DNA of 7,597 nucleotides from JBBDIP01 sp964602455 (GTDB lineage: Bacteria > Bacillota > Sulfobacillia > Fermentithermobacillales > Fermentithermobacillaceae): positions 1-7,597 of the forward strand of contig CAZRRG010000096.1 in the NCBI GenBank assembly GCA_964602455.1, in the 5' to 3' direction. Numbering within the stretch: position 1 is the stretch's first letter; every line of letters begins with the position of its first letter. This document shows, piece by piece, positions 1 through 5,738 of the stretch. A program made the position numbers and the translations under genes. The notes beneath the pieces were generated by a model. The model saw only the letters and a list, made by a program, of their open reading frames with translations. It was not told where the DNA came from and did not search any database.

Positions 1-684
1 GTCCAGGTTCACGACCAGTCTTAGGTTCGACTCGTTGAAGGGATAGTTGGAGGCGAAGTCCATTGACCCCGTAAGCCCAATCTCCTCGCCGTCAAAGGAT
101 GCAAACACGGTTGCCCACTTCCACTCGCGGTCTGCCTCCAGGATGCGTGCGATCTCCAAGAGGCCTGCGGTCCCGGAAGCGTTGTCGGTTCCTCCCTGGA
201 TGGGCACGTATGCACTCCCGTCCGTTCCAAGCGAGTCACGGTGGGCACAGATAACAACTGTCGGGTCCGAATTGGGGTTGCCCAGAATCCCCACGACGTT
301 GAAGCCGGCCACTACCTGGCCTGCCTGTGCACCCTTCTTGTGCTTCGCGGTGAAGCCCTGCACGTAGCTATCGCGGTAGCCGGGCTTTAGGCCGATTCTC
401 TCGAACTCGTCGATGGTGTACTGGGCTGACTTTAGGGCGCCGCCTGTACCTACCTGGCGGCCGTTGCAGAACTCGGAAGTGAGGAAGGCCAGGTCGCTCG
501 CAACACGTTCTTCTGGGGTGGCATCCACGTCTGGGTGAAGAGAGAGAGCCGGGACGTCCCCCGTGGCTATGCTGAACTTCGGTCTTGGAGCGCATGACAC
601 CGCGAAGACCGTCAGGGACAGGACTATGAGCAGCAGGGAGATCAGACGCCTGGCCGTTCGTCTGGCGCATCTTGCCTGATCCAT
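1..684 (-). CDS. M28-family zinc aminopeptidase, putative lipoprotein (C-terminus outside window)
   Basis: This is the N-terminal part (228 residues) of a secreted metallopeptidase that would remove N-terminal residues from peptides outside the membrane. Residues 9-31 form a signal peptide (RTARR, then a hydrophobic stretch) ending FAVSC, which fits a lipobox with C31 as the lipidated cysteine. The M28 ligand set is visible: H148 and D150 in AHRDS, D167 in GGTDNASG, the catalytic/ligand pair E200-E201 in DGEEIGLTGS, and D228 in VVNLD at the window edge. The last histidine ligand would lie beyond position 1. The start is the ATG at 684-682, with AAAGGTGA eight bases upstream and a promoter at 765-793. 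The frame stays open to position 1, so the truncation comes from the window, not from decay. Family assignment is firm; the substrate (aminopeptidase versus carboxypeptidase-like) cannot be told. Confidence 0.92.
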   Translation of the reverse strand, partial: MDQARCARRTARRLISLLLIVLSLTVFAVSCAPRPKFSIATGDVPALSLHPDVDATPEERVASDLAFLTSEFCNGRQVGTGGALKSAQYTIDEFERIGLKPGYRDSYVQGFTAKHKKGAQAGQVVAGFNVVGILGNPNSDPTVVICAHRDSLGTDGSAYVPIQGGTDNASGTAGLLEIARILEADREWKWATVFASFDGEEIGLTGSMDFASNYPFNESNLRLVVNLD

Positions 685-764
685 GCGTAACTCACCTTTC
701 ACGCGGCGCCGTCGGGTGTTCCCTTGGCGTGGATTGCTCCTCTGGCACTGGATGTCACTACCAG

Positions 765-793
765 TGTATACGAAGATGAATGTTTCCCGTCAA
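765..793 (-). promoter_or_regulatory. Sigma-A-type promoter of the M28 peptidase gene
   Basis: On the minus strand TTGACG (793-788) is followed after exactly 17 bases by TATACA (770-765). This predicts a transcript start near 758 and a leader of about 75 bases. It begins right after the hairpin terminator of the upstream regulator gene. A 6-bp inverted repeat, CACTGG-N9-CCAGTG (746-766), covers the -10 edge and the transcript start and could be an operator; that part is speculative. Confidence 0.6.
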
Positions 794-804
794 AGTAAGC
801 AAGA

Positions 805-831
805 CCCCATCCCGCAATCTGCGGGATGGGG
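805..831 (-). terminator. Intrinsic terminator of the AraC-type regulator gene
   Basis: A perfect 12-bp stem (805-816 pairing with 820-831) closes over a 3-base loop, ATC. It is GC-rich with CCCC/GGGG at the base. On the minus strand it is followed by a moderately T-rich run (TCTTGCTTACTTT). It lies 53 bases beyond the stop codon of the regulator and just ahead of the promoter for the next gene. Confidence 0.75.
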
Positions 832-884
832 CCGTCTGTGACTGCTACCAGTCGGCATGGGAACGCCAGGAGTGCGCGGTGCCT

Positions 885-1778
885 CTACCTGCGGATCTCT
901 CTCACCGGCCGGGCTTCGATGTATCCCCTCTCGCCGATCGGGGCGAGCTGATACCGCGGGGCTTCGTCGTCCGCCCACTGCCATCCGTAGAGGGTCGGGT
1001 TGAACTGGTCCATCGCTTTCCAAACCGCATTAATGGCCTCGCCGAACTTCTCGTCGGGGAATGGCGGGCCCTGGAACACCATCACGTGGCAAGGCTCGAG
1101 CTCGATGATCTCCATCCCGTCGGGAACGGGTCCAGAGTAGTCGAGAGGGACTTCCACACCTTGGACGTACTCTGAAGTTCCGGGTGTGCGCAGTTTCTCG
1201 GGCAGCCAGGCGCCGATCGGCTCGTACATAGCGCCTTTGAGGCTCTCCAGCACGCCCCAGACGTCGCAGCCCACTTCCTCGCAGTACTCGAAGTACCCCG
1301 TCGCCTTCTTGCCACGCTGGAGGATGAACTTCCTGGCCGGACGCTTAATCACCTGAGTGAACACTGTCTGCACGTTTTCCACTGGTGAGTCTCCTTTCTC
1401 TTCGCGAAGCTGGGCGTAGAGGGCGCTGCGGCGCTGAAACAGCTTCAGTGGCGGGACTTCCTGTCGATACCGGCTTGGCGAGATACCGAACTCGCTGGAG
1501 AACGCACGGGTGAACCCCTCGTGTGAACCGAAGGCGTACTCAAGCGCTACGTCCAGCACCCGCTTTCGCTCGTCCCGCAACTCCAGGGCTGCCCTGGACA
1601 GTCGTCGAGCCCGCGTGTACTCCAGTGGACTCAGCCCCACGTAACGGCTGAATAACCGGCAGGCGTGCTCTGGGACGTACCCGGCAACTTTGGCCAGGTC
1701 CTCGAGTCTGATCTCCTCACGAAGATGAGACTCGATGTAATCCTGCATCCGCTGTACCGCTTCGAGCTGCTTGCGCAC
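885..1778 (-). CDS. AraC-family transcriptional regulator with C-terminal GyrI-like effector-binding domain
   Basis: A 297-residue cytoplasmic regulator. Residues about 6-107 are the AraC double helix-turn-helix: first helix pair around LEDLAKVAGYVPEHACRLF, second around VLDVALEYAFGSHEGFTRAF, closing with FGISPSRYRQ. Residues about 125-293 form a GyrI-like (Rob/SoxR-associated, BmrR-like) small-molecule domain with YFEYCEEVGCDVWG, VQGVEVPLDYSG, and the terminal GYIEARPV, whose Glu is the usual ligand-contact residue. Such proteins, with DNA binding first and the sensor last, usually activate efflux or stress genes in response to hydrophobic or cationic compounds. The start is GTG at 1778-1776, preceded by AAGGAGGT at 1791-1784 with 5 bases between. 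It is divergent from the BlaI-type gene and ends at TAG 887-885 before a strong terminator. Targets and ligand are unknown. I saw no convincing promoter in the 150-bp divergent spacer for this strand. Confidence 0.92.
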   Translation of the reverse strand: MRKQLEAVQRMQDYIESHLREEIRLEDLAKVAGYVPEHACRLFSRYVGLSPLEYTRARRLSRAALELRDERKRVLDVALEYAFGSHEGFTRAFSSEFGISPSRYRQEVPPLKLFQRRSALYAQLREEKGDSPVENVQTVFTQVIKRPARKFILQRGKKATGYFEYCEEVGCDVWGVLESLKGAMYEPIGAWLPEKLRTPGTSEYVQGVEVPLDYSGPVPDGMEIIELEPCHVMVFQGPPFPDEKFGEAINAVWKAMDQFNPTLYGWQWADDEAPRYQLAPIGERGYIEARPVREIRR

Positions 1779-1873
1779 GACGCACCTCCTTCGCGGGGAT
1801 CAGGATACTCCTTGGGGAGTCCGCGGTTCTTGACTTCGATTGACCGGTTTTCGCCACCTGCATCCATCTGGGT

Positions 1874-1894
1874 TCTACTATTGACGGTAGTAGA
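1874..1894. promoter_or_regulatory. Palindromic operator for the BlaI-type repressor
   Basis: A perfect inverted repeat, TCTACTA-N7-TAGTAGA, spans 21 bp in the spacer between the two divergent regulators. Dyad sites with TAC/GTA-type arms are typical of BlaI/MecI/CopY-family dimers. The -35 hexamer of the blaI-type promoter sits in the spacer between the arms, so binding would block RNA polymerase. Autoregulation is inferred from this placement; a role in controlling the divergent AraC gene is also possible. Confidence 0.65.
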
Positions 1895-1909
1895 TGCCTG
1901 GTCTAGACT
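1881..1909 (+). promoter_or_regulatory. Promoter of the BlaI-type repressor gene
   Basis: TTGACG (1881-1886) and TAGACT (1904-1909) are separated by 17 bases. The predicted transcript start near 1916 is just before the ribosome binding site GAGGTG (1917-1922), giving a very short leader. The -35 box lies inside the palindrome at 1874-1894. Confidence 0.6.
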
Positions 1910-1928
1910 TCGAGTTGAGGTGTTCGGC

Positions 1929-2351
1929 ATGGGAAGATTCTCAGATTTTAAGCCACATGAGCAGGGGCTTGCGAAAGCGCTGGGCGCGCTCGAGTCCAAG
2001 ATAATGGAGGCGTGCTGGTCCATGGGCAAGTGCACCGTCCGCGAGGTGCACGATCACTTGCGCGCTGAACAAGACCTTGCATACACCACGGTTATGACCG
2101 TCATGTCCCGTCTAGCCAACAAGGGATTCCTCGAGAGGGAGATGGTTGACGGCAGCTACGTATACGTCCCCGCTATGTCCCGGAAGGAGTTCGGCTCCGC
2201 ATTGGTAAGCGAGGTGCTGGACAGCCTGCTTGAATCCTTTTCCGAGGAGACTGTTGCCCATCTCGCCGGCAAGGCTCAGGCGAGGGGAGACGATGACCTC
2301 GAGAAGTTGGCTCAGCTCATTGCCGAACGCAGGAAAGCGGAGGACAAGTAG
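1929..2351 (+). CDS. BlaI/MecI/CopY-family winged-helix repressor
   Basis: A 140-residue DNA-binding repressor of the penicillinase-repressor family. Residues about 15-80 are the winged helix: LGALESKIMEACWSMGKCTV, then VREVHDHL, then the recognition helix AYTTVMTVMSRLANKGFL at 51-68, then the wing EREMVDGSYVYVPA. Residues 84-140 form the helical dimerisation tail. In classical systems BlaI is cleaved or released when the membrane sensor BlaR1 (M56 peptidase) detects a beta-lactam or cell-wall signal. The frame is open upstream to 1665, but the ATG at 1929 is chosen because GAGGTG sits 6 bases before it, a promoter lies just upstream, and family members begin at this point. The stop is immediately followed by the GTG of the next reading frame, so the two are translationally coupled. 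That partner is truncated, so how this repressor is relieved is unclear. Confidence 0.92.
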   Translation: MGRFSDFKPHEQGLAKALGALESKIMEACWSMGKCTVREVHDHLRAEQDLAYTTVMTVMSRLANKGFLEREMVDGSYVYVPAMSRKEFGSALVSEVLDSLLESFSEETVAHLAGKAQARGDDDLEKLAQLIAERRKAEDK

Positions 2352-2639
2352 GTGCCTCTAGTCCCTGTATCACTGGTCGTCCATGTGGCGCTCGCATCTT
2401 TCCTGAGCGTCGGTTGGGCCATTCTTGCCCTCCTCCTCTTCCAGTTGAGGTACGCTGCGGCCCGGAGATTGGTTCTCGCAAGTGCGGTGCTGCTGCCCGT
2501 CGCATCTAGTAAGGCTCACGCCGTGACTACACCGCCTCTGGGGTGCACTGAACCACATTATCTTACCTCATACGGGTTGAAGTCGTTCACCGCCATCACG
2601 TACCAGGCCACAGGCGCAATGTGGAGATTGTCGCCGTAA
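2352..2639 (+). pseudogene. Truncated M56 (BlaR1/MecR1-type) sensor peptidase, N-terminal remnant
   Basis: A GTG directly abutting the TAG of the repressor, with GGAGG eight bases upstream, opens a 95-residue frame. The first 55 or so residues look like the start of an M56 membrane peptidase: one hydrophobic helix at about 5-30 (VSLVVHVALASFLSVGWAIL), a basic turn (RYAAARR), and a second hydrophobic segment at about 39-52 (RLVLASAVLLPVASS). From about residue 57 the sequence stops resembling a membrane protein, and from 2558 onward it is only the antisense of a degraded minus-strand gene. There is no HExxH zinc site and no extracellular sensor domain. The assignment rests mainly on position behind a BlaI-type gene plus the topology, so M56 identity is an inference. 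A short intact membrane peptide that is still translated cannot be excluded. Confidence 0.55.
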
Positions 2640-2981
2640 CGCCACGGATCACCTGTGAACAGGGAGAAGCCGGTGTCCAGGGCCTCCACCGTAGCCGCAG
2701 GCAGTGCCCCGGAAGCCAACTGTTGGGAGTGGCTCTGTTGCCTCTGGGGCAGGTAACCGTTGATGAACAGCCATCCACCCCAGTTGTTCCAGAGGGTTGT
2801 CACTTTGCATTCGATGCAGCTGTCGCCGGAATAGGGGTCTATCTGGCAATTCTCATTCATGTCGTGGACCAGGTCCTGGGGGACGCCTTAACCGCCGCCG
2901 ACGCGATCCCTGCCGGACCGGCCGCCGTGATTGCCGCTACCAAGGAAAGGACACCAGAACACTAACTAGACGCTTAGTCAT
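2558..2981 (-). pseudogene. Decayed gene for a secreted protein, frameshifted and probably internally deleted
   Basis: The longest open part (2887-2558) ends in a natural-looking C-terminus, VAWYVMAVNDFNPYEVR then TAA. It is rich in Trp, Tyr, Asn and Gly (TTLWNNWGGWLFINGYLP; TGFSLFTGDPWRYGDN), as in extracellular carbohydrate-active or alpha-barrel enzymes, where an AWYVxAxxxFNP-like end is common. Upstream in a second frame, ending at TGA 2859-2857, is a signal-peptide-like stretch (LSLVAAITAAGPAGIASAA). In a third frame, an ATG at 2981-2979 begins MTKRLVSVLV with AGAGGTGG upstream. Read in order these give a start, a signal peptide and a C-terminus, needing two frameshifts and, given only about 140 codons, a large internal deletion. 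The 3' end collides with the truncated M56-like gene. I cannot name the family; the joining of the N-terminal pieces is an inference. Confidence 0.45.
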
Positions 2982-3139
2982 AGGACGCCTCCACCTCTGC
3001 GAGGGTGGGTGACCGATCCTTACAAATCCCCGAACGCATACTATCGCCCGGGGGTGGCGGCACCCCTGCAGTAAAGCCGCCACCCCTCTCTCGAAAGTAG
3101 CCCAAACCTCGCAGAGGGCGGCCCGGCTCTGGCCTCTCC
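2982..3139. other. Gene-free region with nested inverted repeats (possible structured leader or 3' UTR)
   Basis: No gene is supported here. Two GC-rich inverted repeats are nested. The outer 11-bp arms are CCTCTGCGAGG (2994-3004) and its exact reverse complement (3107-3117). The inner 11-bp arms are GGGGTGGCGGC (3051-3061) and its complement (3076-3086), with a 14-base loop. A short GGGT/GCCC pairing (3007-3010 with 3100-3103) can extend the outer stem across a small internal loop. On the minus strand the outer 3' arm overlaps the AGAGG of the ribosome binding site ahead of the ATG at 2981. It also lies 22 bases after the amidohydrolase stop, so it may simply act as that operon's 3' structure. 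Confidence 0.4.
3051..3086 (-). terminator. Possible terminator or stem-loop after the amidohydrolase gene
   Basis: An 11-bp perfect GC-rich stem with a 14-base loop lies about 54 bases downstream of the amidohydrolase stop. There is no T-run on the minus strand (it continues CGGGCGATAG), so it is not a convincing intrinsic terminator. It may stabilise the 3' end or be part of the larger fold described for 2982-3139. Confidence 0.3.
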
Positions 3140-4414
3140 CTATCTTCTGTGCAGTATTCTCCCCCGTGACATCACGAGGCGGATGCTGTCCAGGCTGTAC
3201 GCCTCTAGACCCGGTACGGCGTCGCAGGCGATGATGTCGGCATCCCTGCCCGGCTCAAGCGAGCCAGCGCAGTCCTCGATCCCCAGGATTTCGGCCGGGT
3301 TGAGGGTGATCATCGCCAAGGCTTGATTCTCATCGAATCCTGCCTCGACCAGTGCCTTCAGTGCGGCATGCGCCACTGCTGCCAAGTCATCTGAGTAGAC
3401 CAGCCGCTTTTCTTTGATGGGCAGCCATGACGCCCCCGGATGGGGAGGGAGGACCGAATCGGTGGCGATGGATACGCGGACTCCTCGCCTCACGGCATCC
3501 AACACTTCCTCCGGGCTGTTCGGCTTGCTGGAGGTGCCTCCGACGGGCGTGGCGACCAGGGGGATCCCCTTCTCCGCCATAACGTCAAGCAGGCGAGCAT
3601 CCATGTTGTGGCCGTGGTGGACCACATCCCCGCCCGCGTCTATGAACTCCTGCACGATCTGACTGCCCTCGGTGTGCAGCCCGCACTTCTTCCCGGCGGC
3701 GTGATATGCCTCTACCATGGCCGTTACCTCTGCCGGACTCAGGAAAGCCGTTCCCGCCAGTGGAGTCGCGTCGGGCGGAAGGTTCGCCGGGGTGTAGGTG
3801 CCCATAGCGTGTTCTCCCGGGAACTCGGTCTCGGTAGCCATCACTTTGAGCGCCTCCGCATCAACCAGCGCTCCCCGGGGAGCCATCACTCCTCCCAGCG
3901 CAGAGCACATGTAGACGGGAGGATCGGTCCCCAGCGAGCAGGTACCGGCTGAGATGAGAACCCTGACAGGCAGAGTGTCGCGGAAAGCCTTGTACTCCTG
4001 GATGGAGCGTCCCAGGATGAAGAATCCCAACACATGCTCGCCAAGGGAGGTGATGCCGCCGCGCACGGCCCGTATGACCAGTTCGGATGCCCTTTGCCAC
4101 TGCTCGTCTATGGTTGCCCCATACGCGGTGCTCGGCCCGAACTCCAGGTTGTGAGCGTGGCAGTCTATGAGTCCCGGCGACAGGACGGGACCTGCGTCTA
4201 CAAGTTCGGCGCCGGGGTAGAGAGCTGAGATTTCATCACGGGTCCCGACCGCCGCTATGGTCGAACCTTTCACCGCGATCGCGCCGTCCTGGATCGTCCC
4301 GCGGGGCGATACCGTCACAACCTTGCGAGCGTGTATGACCCGCACACCTTCTACGCAGTCGCCGCACGCGTCTACGCAGATCGCCTGCTCTTGGGGCTGA
4401 CTCAGGTCTGCCAC
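3140..4414 (-). CDS. Metal-dependent amidohydrolase (imidazolonepropionase-like TIM-barrel hydrolase)
   Basis: A 424-residue cytosolic hydrolase of the amidohydrolase superfamily, acting on C-N bonds of cyclic amides, amidines or related compounds. Numbered from the chosen GTG: residues about 24-70 are the N-terminal beta-sandwich (VIHARKVVTVSPRGTIQDGA), LSPGLIDCHAH carries the HxH ligands H86 and H88, GLHTEG gives H247, VVHHGHNM gives the next histidine near 267, and IATDS carries the catalytic Asp at 319. The C-terminus has the usual LNPAEILGIEDCAGSLEPGRDADI. The frame could start at 4471, but that would overlap the upstream gene. GTG 4414-4412 is chosen because GGGAGG sits 8 bases before it. 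The N-terminus carries an unusual C-x3-C-x2-C cluster (C13, C17, C20) ahead of the domain. It follows a Gate-type membrane protein by 26 bases, so transport and hydrolysis of the same compound is likely. The exact substrate is unknown. Confidence 0.88.
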   Translation of the reverse strand: MADLSQPQEQAICVDACGDCVEGVRVIHARKVVTVSPRGTIQDGAIAVKGSTIAAVGTRDEISALYPGAELVDAGPVLSPGLIDCHAHNLEFGPSTAYGATIDEQWQRASELVIRAVRGGITSLGEHVLGFFILGRSIQEYKAFRDTLPVRVLISAGTCSLGTDPPVYMCSALGGVMAPRGALVDAEALKVMATETEFPGEHAMGTYTPANLPPDATPLAGTAFLSPAEVTAMVEAYHAAGKKCGLHTEGSQIVQEFIDAGGDVVHHGHNMDARLLDVMAEKGIPLVATPVGGTSSKPNSPEEVLDAVRRGVRVSIATDSVLPPHPGASWLPIKEKRLVYSDDLAAVAHAALKALVEAGFDENQALAMITLNPAEILGIEDCAGSLEPGRDADIIACDAVPGLEAYSLDSIRLVMSRGRILHRR

Positions 4415-4440
4415 TTCATGCACCTCCCTCAATGCGCTTC

Positions 4441-5577
4441 CTAAGCCATGAATATGCGGACAGATAGCCACGCTATGGCGGTGGCCGACAGCAACCGCAT
4501 GACGGTTCCAAGTATGGCGGCCTCTAACGCCTGGGACTGTGTGAGGTCGCTGTGCTCCGCCCAGATGACAGGGATCTGGCCGGTAATGACGCTGGCCGGA
4601 AGTCCCGACGATGCCACTACGAAAGAACCGACCACAAGGGCCGGTGCGATACCTGCGACTCCCTCCAGCAATTGTGCGGCTGCCAGCGTCGGAGCGATGA
4701 ACATGGATGTGATTCCTGTAGCGGGGTCGATGAGGAGCCTGCCAAGCAGCCAGCTAAGTCCCTGCTCAATAGGTTGCCAGATCTGGAGGAACTCAAGGCC
4801 ACCGATCACCGCGTACACTGCTCCAACTGCCGGGATGATGAAGAGGAAGAGTAGCTTGGCCCCCTCCATCGCGCTGCTGAAAATGGTATCCATGATGGGA
4901 GTCGTGGGTGTGAAGCGCGGGATCTCGGACAAAGGCACCCTGCGTACATTCCTGTAGATCGTCCTGCTCAAGATGAACGGAACGGCTATCATGGGTAGGA
5001 AGACTGCCAGTACGACCACGGGAAATGCCCGGACGCCAGCCGCGGTTACGGCCATAATGCCTAGAATGAAAGTCGCCAGGGATTGCTGGACTTGAACCAT
5101 AGTCGCGACCGCGATCTTCTGCTCGTCGACGGTGCAGCCGGACTTCTTTGTGACCGGCCCGGCGATCACCCCCGCGGCATTGATGTCGCCGATGATGTTG
5201 TAAACGCCCGGGATGACCACCGCGGGATTCATGCCCATCTTGGCCGCGATAGGCATGAACACCCTGAGCAGCGCGTCTGTGAAGCCGAACCTCTCGAGGA
5301 TGCGGCCCGCCATGACGCTGGCAATGACGGCAAATCCCACGTATCCGGTAAGGAAGACGTCTACCACGATAGGCATGGCCTTGTTGATGGCCGCGTCGAA
5401 GAAGTCGCCCATCGCTTTGGGGTTGAACAGGAGCAAGGCCATCGAGGCGACTAGCAGCACTACTCCCAGAATCTCGGACCGCGACCACGGACGCTTTCCG
5501 GCCGGGGGGCCATTTCCCGGCTCGGGCAATGCGAAGAACAAACCTCCCCCACCTCCACGAGATTGCTTGTGCAGCAC
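4441..5577 (-). CDS. Polytopic membrane protein of the Gate/nucleoside-recognition type (probable transporter)
   Basis: An integral membrane protein of up to 378 residues with roughly eight or nine hydrophobic segments. Examples are 36-51 (ILGVVLLVASMALLLF), about 70-92 (IVVDVFLTGYVGFAVIASVM), the region of GVYNIIGDINAAGVIAGPV, MVQVQQSLATFILGIMAV, FPVVVLAVFLPMIAVPFIL, LLFLFIIPAVGAVYAVIGG and a final helix ending at the stop. The duplicated glycine- and proline-rich half-helices fit Gate-domain proteins, a family linked to nucleoside or ion movement. It is the first gene of an operon with the amidohydrolase, suggesting it carries that enzyme's substrate or product. The start is unsettled: GTG 5577 has no ribosome binding site and a TAGAAT box (5586-5581) lies only a few bases before it. 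GGTGGGGGAGG at about 5553-5543 lies inside the frame, 13 bases before TTG 5529. The true protein may therefore begin at 5529. Confidence 0.75.
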   Translation of the reverse strand: MLHKQSRGGGGGLFFALPEPGNGPPAGKRPWSRSEILGVVLLVASMALLLFNPKAMGDFFDAAINKAMPIVVDVFLTGYVGFAVIASVMAGRILERFGFTDALLRVFMPIAAKMGMNPAVVIPGVYNIIGDINAAGVIAGPVTKKSGCTVDEQKIAVATMVQVQQSLATFILGIMAVTAAGVRAFPVVVLAVFLPMIAVPFILSRTIYRNVRRVPLSEIPRFTPTTPIMDTIFSSAMEGAKLLFLFIIPAVGAVYAVIGGLEFLQIWQPIEQGLSWLLGRLLIDPATGITSMFIAPTLAAAQLLEGVAGIAPALVVGSFVVASSGLPASVITGQIPVIWAEHSDLTQSQALEAAILGTVMRLLSATAIAWLSVRIFMA

Positions 5578-5738
5578 GCCATTCTACGAGTTAGGGGCGA
5601 GGATTGTGCTTGGGGCGGACGCGGTTGAGGCGCAGGCCTAACAGAGTAGCGCCCCGTGGGCTGGGGCGCTTGAAATGAGTGCATTTGGATCGAGTAGTTT
5701 GAGGCACGCCTTCTGAGGCGCGACTCCCGCGGCAAACC
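5578..5738. other. Intergenic spacer ahead of the transporter operon
   Basis: There is no gene in these 161 bases. Besides the hairpin at 5648-5670 it holds a small 5-bp stem (5707-5711 with 5716-5720) and a lone TAGAAT-like -10 box on the minus strand (5586-5581) without a good -35. I found no recognisable riboswitch motif ahead of the transporter. Confidence 0.4.
5648..5670 (-). terminator. Possible terminator after the duplicated-domain gene
   Basis: A perfect 8-bp stem, AGCGCCCC (5648-5655) with GGGGCGCT (5663-5670), encloses a 7-base loop. It lies 69 bases beyond the stop at 5739. On the minus strand it is followed by ACTCTGTTAGG, which has few T residues, so termination may be weak or Rho-assisted. 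Confidence 0.4.

Noticed and set aside
1821..1840. TTGACTTCGATTGACC as -35 boxes of a further promoter
   Set aside because: No acceptable -10 hexamer lies 16-18 bases downstream of either TTGAC.
1665..1928. Upstream extension of the BlaI-type repressor to an ATG at 1665
   Set aside because: The extension would run through the repressor's own promoter and operator and into the divergent gene; the ATG at 1929 has the ribosome binding site and the family start.
2621..2965. Plus-strand 114-codon frame that might continue the M56-like gene
   Set aside because: It shows no HExxH or membrane helices of the right kind and is opposite the more protein-like, Trp-rich minus-strand remnant.
2994..3117. 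Terminal inverted repeats of a small mobile element
   Set aside because: The 11-bp arms are not flanked by any target duplication I can see and only 102 bases lie between them; an RNA fold explains them better.
3440..3952. Plus-strand open frame of 170 codons opposite the amidohydrolase gene
   Set aside because: It is the antisense of a gene with clear catalytic motifs, has no ribosome binding site, and its composition is that of a GC-rich shadow frame.
4793..5488. Minus-strand frame of 231 codons overlapping the membrane protein
   Set aside because: It is an alternative frame of the same strand, rich in Arg, His and Gly as out-of-frame readings are, while the other frame gives well-formed membrane helices.
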